Origin: Candidatus Azambacteria bacterium
Lineage (GTDB): Bacteria; Patescibacteriota; Minisyncoccia; GWC2-36-17; WO2-46-25
Reading direction: 5' to 3'
Assembly: GCA_024654415.1 (NCBI GenBank)
Contig: JANLHQ010000011.1
Coordinates: forward strand, 1-35,817
Length of the DNA stretch: 35,817 nucleotides
Shown: piece by piece, positions 15,514 through 20,315 of the stretch
Numbering within the stretch: the stretch's first letter is position 1
How the letters are laid out: each line of letters begins with the position of its first letter
Translations under genes and position numbers: made by a program
Notes under the pieces: model-generated
The model's database searches: none
Seen by the model: the letters and a program-made list of their open reading frames with translations, nothing else
Told to the model about the DNA's origin: nothing

Positions 15514-16165
15514 GTGTGTGCAACGTTACTTCCTTAAAGCCGCTTTGGGTAATAATTACATGGCCTGACAATCGGAATCCTAATATGTTTGCCGCCTCCA
15601 ATAATTGCCAAGTAATTTTTTTATCTTCGGCCGATGGTTCAAGGCTCCCGGAAGGGTGATTATGTGCAATTGTGATTGATGATGCTGAAAGCGAAATCGC
15701 TGGTTCAAATATCTCGCGTGGGTGGACAAGACTGGAGTTGAGAGTCCCGATAGAAATGATGCGTCTTTCAATGATTTTATTTTTCGTGTCTAGATAAAAA
15801 ACGGCCAAATGTTCCTTTTTGGAATCATAAAAATCAGCGCACAGTTTCCAGATGTCTTCAGGGGATTGGACTACGATGCCTTTCTTCTCATTCAGTCGGC
15901 CACTTAGCTCAATTAAAGCTAATATCTGGGAAATCTTAGCTCGACCTAGGCCATGTATTTTTTTAAAGTCACCTCTTGAAATATTTGCCGATCCCATACT
16001 CTCTATTTTGCGTAAAATCTCTCGACTCAAAGCTAAAACATTTTTTCCTTTAATGCCTGAGCCAAGAAGGATCGCCAAAAGTTCCGAATCAGAAAGCCGC
16101 ATCGGTCCGTATTTTTCGAGTTTTTCTCGCGGTCTATCAACTTTTGGTAAATCTTTTATTTTCAT
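15503..16165 (-). CDS. radC: RadC-family JAB/MPN protein
   Basis: This 220-residue protein has the normal RadC layout: an N-terminal UPF0758 helix-hairpin-helix region (LLGSGIKGKNV at 34-44, IHGLGRAK at 70-77) and a C-terminal JAMM/MPN+ domain with AHNHPSG-x6-AED, giving metal ligands H168, H170 and D181 and the conserved S178. RadC proteins are widespread on mobile and defence islands; despite the name a repair role is doubtful and a nuclease or peptidase activity is unproven. It starts two bases after the zinc-ribbon stop and overlaps the next methyltransferase gene, so it is an integral part of this operon rather than a bystander. The call is confident; its function here is not. Confidence 0.9.
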   Translation of the reverse strand: MKIKDLPKVDRPREKLEKYGPMRLSDSELLAILLGSGIKGKNVLALSREILRKIESMGSANISRGDFKKIHGLGRAKISQILALIELSGRLNEKKGIVVQSPEDIWKLCADFYDSKKEHLAVFYLDTKNKIIERRIISIGTLNSSLVHPREIFEPAISLSASSITIAHNHPSGSLEPSAEDKKITWQLLEAANILGFRLSGHVIITQSGFKEVTLHTHEE

Positions 16166-16167
16166 AA

Positions 16168-16356
16168 CTATTTTTTGATTGCCTCGTAGTCTCCCTCGTT
16201 GCCAATTACCCGGATGTAGTCCTCACAACCATCAACCGCAATAGTCTTACACTTGCAATAAGTCATCTTTTTCCGAGTATCACTAAAAATCTCATCAGCG
16301 CATTTCTTGCATTTGATGTAGATTTCTTTTTTGGCATTGTTGGCGATTTCCTTCAT
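16168..16356 (-). CDS. Small zinc-ribbon protein (62 aa)
   Basis: ATG 16356 lies four bases after the Fic stop; a TTG at 16407 inside fic would add 17 residues. The product has CKKC (C16, C19) and, 15 residues on, CKC (C34, C36), four cysteines suited to one zinc site, followed by IAVDGCEDYIRVIGN. The combination CxxC ... C-C then AVDG--DY-R--G is familiar from a family of small uncharacterised bacterial proteins (I believe DUF7695-like, from memory). It probably binds nucleic acid or a partner protein. Its place between fic and radC in a tightly coupled operon suggests a co-function with one of them. No catalytic residues are visible. Confidence 0.7.
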   Translation of the reverse strand: MKEIANNAKKEIYIKCKKCADEIFSDTRKKMTYCKCKTIAVDGCEDYIRVIGNEGDYEAIKK

Positions 16357-16360
16357 AAAT

Positions 16361-17422
16361 TTATAGTTTTCTATAGCTTGTTGATCGGCCTTGCCCAATG
16401 CGCTCAATCTTTTTGAGTCGCATCAATTTATCGATTGCCTGCCTGACAGTCGGATAAGCGACTTTCGTCTGTTCGGAAATCTCACGCGGCGTAGCACTTT
16501 CAACTTTTTGGAGATAATTCCAAACAGCGAGCTGTTTTTGTGTGAGCAATCGTTCAATATTTTCTTTGGACAAAAGATCGATGGCCATCTCCGATTGTTT
16601 TAAGAAAATGGTCAAGAAGAAATCCAACCACGGAATGATGGTTTCATGATCTGTCTTAAATGTTTTTTGGCTCTGACGAAGCACAAGATAATAATCTGGC
16701 TTATTATCTTCAACAAATTTCTCATGCGAAACATAGGGCATATACAAGTATCCCTCTTTCAATAAAAGAAGGTTAGTGAGTACGCGGCTAAGACGGCCGT
16801 TGCCGTCTTGAAATGGATGGATCTGCAAAAATTCAACAAGAAAGTTGCCCACAATAAGAAGTGGATGATAACTCTTCTCTTCAAGAGCTTTTTGGGTCCA
16901 CTCAACCAATTCCAGCATTTCTTTGGGAGCAAGATATGCCGGCGTGGTGTCAAAAAGCACGCCAATGGATTCTCCGGCGGCGTTTATCATCTGTACCTGA
17001 TTTTCTCTTTTTTTGTAATCGCCTCGATGGCCTTCGTCCTTCTTTACATACTTCAGGAGTTCTTTATGGAAGTGTTTGATAGTGCTTTCATTGAATTTCA
17101 AACTTTTCCAAGAATTAAAAATATTCTCAAGCAATTCGTAATATCCTTTGACTTCCTGTTTGTCCCGATCAGTAAATTTTTGGATATCAATACCCCGCAT
17201 GAGCTTCTCCACATCTTCATCAGAGAGCCTTGCCCCCTCAATACGAGTTGATGCTCCAGTTGAAGTAATCAAAACAGACCGTTTGAGACGACCTAATACC
17301 TGAGACGAGAGTTGTGCTCCGGCGATCCATTGCCCCTTTAACTCATCAATTCTTGCTATTTTTGACCAGATTTCAGCCGGTAAATGCTCTATCCGCTGGT
17401 CTAATTTGATGTTATTTGCCAT
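16361..17422 (-). CDS. Fic-domain AMPylase-type protein with C-terminal winged helix
   Basis: From ATG 17422 the product has 353 residues (a TTG at 17443 is less likely). The Fic motif HPFQDGNGRLSR (starting at H202) is complete, with the catalytic His and the phosphate-binding loop, so the protein should transfer AMP or a related nucleotide to a hydroxyl side chain. An inhibitory motif STRIEG near 58-63 fits (S/T)xxxE(G/N), placing it among self-inhibited class II Fic proteins. Residues about 290-353 form a winged helix (TPREISEQTKVAYPTVRQAIDKL), a layout common in Fic/DOC regulators. It heads the six-gene operon, and the winged helix may bind the inverted repeat over its own promoter at 17430-17454. 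Targets are unknown. Confidence 0.88.
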   Translation of the reverse strand: MANNIKLDQRIEHLPAEIWSKIARIDELKGQWIAGAQLSSQVLGRLKRSVLITSTGASTRIEGARLSDEDVEKLMRGIDIQKFTDRDKQEVKGYYELLENIFNSWKSLKFNESTIKHFHKELLKYVKKDEGHRGDYKKRENQVQMINAAGESIGVLFDTTPAYLAPKEMLELVEWTQKALEEKSYHPLLIVGNFLVEFLQIHPFQDGNGRLSRVLTNLLLLKEGYLYMPYVSHEKFVEDNKPDYYLVLRQSQKTFKTDHETIIPWLDFFLTIFLKQSEMAIDLLSKENIERLLTQKQLAVWNYLQKVESATPREISEQTKVAYPTVRQAIDKLMRLKKIERIGQGRSTSYRKL

Positions 17423-17429
17423 ATATTTA

Positions 17430-17458
17430 ATCCGATATATCAACTATAGCGGATTATA
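17430..17458 (-). promoter_or_regulatory. Fic operon -10 box overlapped by an operator-like inverted repeat
   Basis: ATCCGATATA (17430-17439) and TATAGCGGAT (17445-17454) form a 10-bp inverted repeat with one mismatch and a five-base spacer. A minus-strand TATAAT lies at 17453-17458, so the right arm overlaps the -10 box; the -35 region is weak. Binding here would block transcription, and the Fic protein's own winged helix is the natural candidate repressor. Confidence 0.55.
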
Positions 17459-17500
17459 ACGAATAAATCAAACTCGCCGCTTATTATTAGTTAGGCCAAC

Positions 17501-17532
17501 AAGTTGTAATAAGGACACCCGTATTACGACTT
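17501..17532. repeat. Inverted repeat
   Basis: AAGTTGTAATA and TATTACGACTT form an 11-bp stem with one G-T pair around a ten-base spacer. It lies between the Fic promoter and the plus-strand promoter at 17594 and could be an operator for either; there is no T run to make it a terminator. Confidence 0.4.
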
Positions 17533-17549
17533 GGCAACAAAGTAGGCTA

Positions 17550-17584
17550 GTTTGCTTACATCTGGCAGAGCAATGTAAACAAAC
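17550..17584. promoter_or_regulatory. Operator-like inverted repeat upstream of a plus-strand promoter
   Basis: GTTTGCTTACAT and ATGTAAACAAAC are 12-base arms with one mismatch, separated by 11 bases. The right arm covers the expected -35 position of the promoter whose -10 box is at 17597-17602, so a protein bound here would repress that transcript. Confidence 0.5.
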
Positions 17585-17593
17585 TTAAAGAAG

Positions 17594-17602
17594 TGTTATA
17601 AT
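17594..17602 (+). promoter_or_regulatory. Extended -10 promoter
   Basis: TGTTATAAT is a perfect extended -10 element (TGn plus TATAAT). The -35 region, TGTAAA at 17574-17579, is poor but an extended -10 can compensate. Transcription should start near 17609 and run into the structured stretch that follows. Confidence 0.6.
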
Positions 17603-17608
17603 AAAATC

Positions 17609-17712
17609 AACAACTGAATAATTTCGCTCCAAGGGGCGACCTGAAAGGTATTCCGGGTCCAAGGGCTCGCAATCGATCACTTAACGGTGAAAGATTGCGA
17701 GCCCTTTTGTTT
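17609..17712 (+). ncRNA. Putative small structured RNA (about 100 nt)
   Basis: The segment downstream of the extended -10 promoter has no credible coding frame and folds as three successive hairpins. TCGCT pairs with GGCGA around 17625-17640, GACCTG pairs with CGGGTC around 17638-17659, and a perfect 14-bp terminator stem (17661-17706) ends the RNA before a T-rich stretch. I do not recognise the family: it lacks the SRP, 6S, tmRNA and RNase P signatures I looked for. It could be a small regulatory RNA, or an attenuator for the short frame at 17735. It lies divergently from the Fic operon and behind an operator-like repeat, so its expression may be tied to the defence operon. Confidence 0.45.
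17661..17706 (+). terminator. Strong intrinsic terminator
   Basis: AAGGGCTCGCAATC pairs perfectly with GATTGCGAGCCCTT (14 bp) around an 18-base loop that itself contains a small TCAC/GTGA hairpin, followed by TTGTTTAGTTGTTT. It closes the transcript starting near 17609. Confidence 0.8.
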
Positions 17713-17734
17713 AGTTGTTTAGATAAAAATGATC

Positions 17735-17902
17735 ATGAATATGAAAATGGTCTCAATGGAGACGAGCTACAAATTTGATATTGTTGCAACGAAAGACGCG
17801 GTCCGAGATGCTTTTACAACATTCGAACCGCCAAAAGAGCCCGTCAATAAAGGATTAACACCAGCTTTCGCTGATGTTAATCCTATCTGGCTCCGCGGGT
17901 AG
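17735..17902 (+). CDS. Possible small protein truncated at a tRNA-like repeat (55 aa)
   Basis: ATG 17735 opens a 55-codon frame ending in TAG at 17900-17902. The product contains YKFDIVATKDAVRDAF and later EPPKEPVNKG, which looks more protein-like than chance but matches no family I know. Its last four codons and stop (WLRG then TAG) come from the copy of the tRNA-Asn 3' end at 17890-17908, so the original 3' end may have been replaced. There is no good ribosome-binding site, and it lies just past a strong terminator, so it may be a gene fragment rather than an expressed gene. Confidence 0.3.
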   Translation: MNMKMVSMETSYKFDIVATKDAVRDAFTTFEPPKEPVNKGLTPAFADVNPIWLRG

Positions 17903-17908
17903 GATTCG
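17890..17908 (-). repeat. Duplicated 3' end of tRNA-Asn (att-like)
   Basis: Nineteen bases are identical to 18038-18056, which is the T-stem/loop, acceptor strand and discriminator of tRNA-Asn. Here the minus strand continues GCCA, so CCA is encoded, unlike in the gene itself. A stem-restoring GTAGG lies a few bases upstream with an enlarged loop. Such tRNA 3' fragments often mark att sites. Intervening and flanking DNA (17909-18002) also holds a plus-strand GGTTCGAATCCCAC motif at about 17979-17992 with no tRNA 5' half. Confidence 0.6.
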
Positions 17909-18002
17909 CCTCTCCCTACGGTCGAAATGCACCATTTTTCATTCAATCGCCTTGCTCTTGAGAAAAATGGGCACCTTCGGTTCGAATCCCACCCACAGAA
18001 AA

Positions 18003-18032
18003 ACAGAAAACCCCTTAAAAGGGGTTTTCTGT
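18003..18032. terminator. Bidirectional terminator next to tRNA-Asn
   Basis: ACAGAAAACCCC pairs perfectly with GGGGTTTTCTGT around a six-base loop, with T-rich sequence on the plus strand. It lies six bases beyond the tRNA-Asn 3' end on the minus strand and probably ends that transcript. Confidence 0.75.
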
Positions 18033-18076
18033 TTTTTGCTCCGCGGGTAGGATTCGAACCTACGACCAAGCGATTA

Positions 18077-18644
18077 CACTTGTTTGGTAAGTGGACTATA
18101 TCATCTCCTTCTTCGTTAGAAGTTAAGGAGTCGGGCGCTTATGAGAGATTATTGTTGGGACTCACTCTCTAGTCTCTACACCTTCCTTGAAACTAAAACC
18201 CTTCAAGGCTTGGCTCGGTATTAGATTAACTTCTCCTTCACCGAATTCACCCGATTTTTCAATCCTGATTTCTCAGGAAAGCTGCCTGAAGCATGGATCT
18301 CTGCGTGGCAATTGCTACACAAAAGAATACACTTATCTAATTCTTTTCTTACCCTTTCCCAAGATTGTGTATATCCTTTTGACGCAACTCCGAAATCCTT
18401 GCCGCCAGGTTCTTTATGATGAAAAACTAAAGCAGTTTCACATCTATTGTAGCCACATTTCTGACAAGCTCTTCCCTTATATTCAAGAGACATTTTCTTT
18501 ATATCCTTTCGTCTCTTGTCTACAAAGTACTTAAGCTTGCAGTTTACGCTACAGAACCTGCGTCGTGGTTTCATAATAGTGTTAACGCAAACATGATAAT
18601 TACATTTCATGATTACATTATACCCTATTATGAGCCAAACTTTG
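18077..18644 (-). mobile_element. Group I self-splicing intron with HNH ORF
   Basis: This 568-nt intron sits in the anticodon loop of tRNA-Asn. Its 3' part contains the R-element GTGTAGAGACTA (18170-18181) and the S-element GATATAGTCC (18093-18102); their GACTA/TAGTC halves form P7 with the guanosine site. The intron ends in G, and the bases just before form a hairpin (CACTT/AAGTG), as in P9. At the 5' end, exon GU and intron CAA can pair with UUGGC downstream, placing the splice-site U opposite G, though exon pairing is short. An HNH endonuclease gene occupies 18221-18610, upstream of the core. Together these make a mobile group I intron very likely. Confidence 0.88.
18221..18610 (-). CDS. 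Intron-encoded HNH homing endonuclease (129 aa)
   Basis: The start is ATG 18610, the first ATG inside the intron; an upstream in-frame extension would run into tRNA exon sequence. The N-terminus carries a probable zinc site (C3, C8, C20, C24). The HNH region follows: CQKC at 49-52, VFHH at 62-65, then CSNCHAEIHA from 98, giving the two CxxC pairs and the catalytic and metal-binding histidines. Such enzymes nick or cut intronless alleles so that the intron is copied into them. The stop at 18221 falls just before the R and S core elements, so coding and ribozyme sequences are nearly separate. The gene has no promoter or clear ribosome site of its own. Confidence 0.85.
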   Translation of the reverse strand: MKCNYHVCVNTIMKPRRRFCSVNCKLKYFVDKRRKDIKKMSLEYKGRACQKCGYNRCETALVFHHKEPGGKDFGVASKGYTQSWERVRKELDKCILLCSNCHAEIHASGSFPEKSGLKNRVNSVKEKLI

Positions 18645-18698
18645 ACAGTCGCCTGCGCTACCACTGCGCCACCGCGGAATATGTTTTCCAATGAACTA

Positions 18699-18726
18699 AC
18701 GCTCCTCAATCGTAATTGAGGAGCGT
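18699..18726. terminator. Perfect 12-bp hairpin upstream of tRNA-Asn
   Basis: ACGCTCCTCAAT pairs with ATTGAGGAGCGT around a CGTA loop. No T run follows on either strand, so it may be a processing or structural hairpin rather than a terminator. It separates the structured region at 18727-18907 from the tRNA-Asn 5' end at 18678. Confidence 0.45.
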
Positions 18727-18907
18727 ATGTCTATGGTGTCAGATACACCACACACATACGCTACCCATATGCACTCCCACAGCGCCCCTCCGTCGCCTTG
18801 CGCTTTCACGCAGGCGGCGGAGTGCTCTATGGTAATCTCCCGGTACCGGTGTTGCCCGACATTGCGGACAATCGGCTACCGAAAAACAAGAATGGAAAGA
18901 ACAAAGC
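18727..18907 (-). ncRNA. Putative structured RNA between rpoD and tRNA-Asn
   Basis: This 181-base stretch after the promoter at 18914-18943 lacks a credible coding frame and is GC-richer than nearby gaps. On the minus strand it has a long stem (CTCCG, CGCC and TGCG pairing back as CGCA, GGCG, CGGAG around a TGAAAG loop at about 18785-18822), a TGGTGT/ACACCA hairpin near 18733-18749, and AGCGTATG complementary to CATACGCT across the latter. It may be an independent RNA or the leader of the tRNA-Asn transcript. I looked for SRP RNA, 6S RNA and tmRNA signatures and could not establish any. Confidence 0.35.
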
Positions 18908-18913
18908 ATATCA

Positions 18914-18943
18914 ATTATATACTTTTTTCGCAACCCCGCGCAA
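18914..18943 (-). promoter_or_regulatory. Promoter downstream of rpoD
   Basis: On the minus strand TTGCGC (18938-18943) and TATAAT (18914-18919) are 18 bases apart. The -35 hexamer is identical to that of the dnaG promoter at 22178-22206. It should drive the structured region and possibly tRNA-Asn. Confidence 0.6.
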
Positions 18944-18957
18944 CAGAGAACCTTTCC

Positions 18958-20304
18958 TTAATATCCTTCGAGCCTACTGAGCTTCTTATGCGCGCGGATC
19001 TTTTCAAGCGCTTTCGCTTCGATCTGGCGGATGCGTTCGCGGGTAACGCCAAACTCCTTTCCCACCTCTTCAAGTGTATGAGTAATACCGTCCTCGATGC
19101 CAAACCGCATATGAAGGATCTTTTGTTCTCTGGGACTCAAGTCGGACATAATATCTTTCAGCTGATCTCGTAAAAGATGGCGCGCGGCGCTTTGTGATGG
19201 GATAATTTCTTTCTCATCTTCGATGAACTCACCGAGCGTTGAATCCTCGCTATCATCACCAAGTGGCGTTTCAAGTGAAATCGTTTCTTGTGAAATTTTC
19301 ATGATGTGACGGACCTTTTCAACCTCAAGCTCCATTTCTGCCGCAATTTCTTCGGCAAGAGGCTCTCTACCAAGGTCCTGGAGAAGACGGCGCTTCACCT
19401 GCGTAAACCGAGAGATTGTTTCCACCATATGTACTGGAATGCGGATGGTGCGTGCCTGGTCTGCCAGTGCACGCGTAATTGCCTGCCGAATCCACCACGT
19501 CGCATACGTTGAGAATTTATATCCTTTTCGGTAATCGAACTTCTCTACCGCCTTAAACAACCCCATATTTCCCTCTTGAATAAGATCAAGCAAGGTAAGA
19601 TGCGGGCTTCTTCCTGCGTATTTTTTAGCGATACTTACTACAAGGCGTAAATTTGCTTCGGTAAGCTTGCGCTTTGCCTCTTCATTCCCCTGCTCGATCT
19701 TTCTTGCAAGGTCTTTTTCTTCATCGCCATTCAGCAACGAGATTTTACCGATCTCACGCAAATACATCTGCACAGAGTCCTGCGCGGCATCATCCTTGGC
19801 GTCTGACTTTTCTTTGATCTTTTTCTTCTTCTTTTCTTTTTTCGCGTCCTTTTTTTCTTCTTCCTCTTCGTCTGGAATTTCGAGAAGGTCGCGCGCATCC
19901 ATGAGCTTTATGTTTGCATCACTCAAATGCTCATACAATGTTTCAAGCATTGAAACATCTTGCTCGATATGCGGCATCATATGTAAAATTTCTGTATAGG
20001 TTACAAACCCGCGAAGCCTTCCCTTTGCAAGAAGCTCGTTCATTGCTTTCTCCTGCGCATCTGCTTCTGCTACCTTTTTTCTCTTTGGGCTTGAGATAAA
20101 CCCCTCTTGTTTATGAAAAGACTTGGTCAACGGTTTTTTTGGTTCCACTTTTGCCGGCTCAGCTTTTTTAACGACGCGTTTTTTTGCCGCTGACGCGTGC
20201 TTTTTTGGATTCTGCTTTTGCTTTTTCTTTTGTTGGATTTTTGGCTTCTGCTTCGCCTTTGTCTTCTGCACCTTCTTCACTGCTTTTTTTGCGGGCTTTG
20301 CCAT
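18958..20304 (-). CDS. rpoD: Primary sigma factor RpoD (sigma-70)
   Basis: This 448-residue housekeeping sigma factor directs RNA polymerase to -35/-10 promoters. Residues about 175-290 hold regions 1.2 to 2.4 (DSVQMYLREIG, DLIQEGNMGLFKAVEKFD, STYATWWIRQAI), and the C-terminus has region 3 and region 4.2 (EEVGKEFGVTRERIRQIEAKAL). The usual region 1.1 is only loosely recognisable (about 85-145). In front of it lies a 60-residue Lys/Ala/Gln-rich tail, and a second run of Asp/Glu then Lys occupies about 144-170. Basic tails of this sort could bind DNA or RNA. The gene starts 11 bases after dnaG, a conserved pairing. The TTGCGC/TATAAT promoters nearby fit its expected specificity. Confidence 0.95.
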   Translation of the reverse strand: MAKPAKKAVKKVQKTKAKQKPKIQQKKKQKQNPKKHASAAKKRVVKKAEPAKVEPKKPLTKSFHKQEGFISSPKRKKVAEADAQEKAMNELLAKGRLRGFVTYTEILHMMPHIEQDVSMLETLYEHLSDANIKLMDARDLLEIPDEEEEEKKDAKKEKKKKKIKEKSDAKDDAAQDSVQMYLREIGKISLLNGDEEKDLARKIEQGNEEAKRKLTEANLRLVVSIAKKYAGRSPHLTLLDLIQEGNMGLFKAVEKFDYRKGYKFSTYATWWIRQAITRALADQARTIRIPVHMVETISRFTQVKRRLLQDLGREPLAEEIAAEMELEVEKVRHIMKISQETISLETPLGDDSEDSTLGEFIEDEKEIIPSQSAARHLLRDQLKDIMSDLSPREQKILHMRFGIEDGITHTLEEVGKEFGVTRERIRQIEAKALEKIRAHKKLSRLEGY

Positions 20305-20315
20305 GACGTTATACG

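Larger units (their letters stand above)
18039..18678 (-). tRNA. tRNA-Asn(GUU), interrupted by a group I intron
   Basis: The 5' exon is 18645-18678 and the 3' exon 18039-18076 (minus strand). Joined, they give a 72-nt cloverleaf: acceptor TCCGCGG/CCGCGGA, D-arm GCGC/GCGC, anticodon arm GGCGA/TCGCT with loop CTGTTAA, T-arm GTAGG-TTCGAAT-CCTAC and discriminator G. The anticodon is GUU, so it reads Asn codons. CCA is not encoded and must be added. The intron splits the anticodon between positions 35 and 36, after a U as group I splicing requires. The body closely matches typical bacterial tRNA-Asn (GACTGTTAA-CG--TGGTCG). Neither exon alone is functional, so splicing should be needed for this tRNA. 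Confidence 0.9.

Noticed and set aside
17609..17712. SRP (4.5S) RNA
   Set aside because: The conserved GGAAG/AGCAG apical motif is absent in this segment and also in 18727-18907.
17930..18000. Plus-strand tRNA gene around GGTTCGAATCCCAC
   Set aside because: No 5' acceptor strand complementary to CCCACAG and no D or anticodon arm within 90 bases upstream; only a T-loop-like remnant.
17767..18172. Hypothetical proteins on both strands over the tRNA-Asn region (for example frames containing RVGFEPTT)
   Set aside because: These are reverse or shifted translations of tRNA and terminator sequence, a well-known annotation artefact.
18221..18709. HNH protein of 162 residues starting at 18709
   Set aside because: The first 33 codons would translate the tRNA 5' exon and upstream sequence; ATG 18610 inside the intron is the sensible start.
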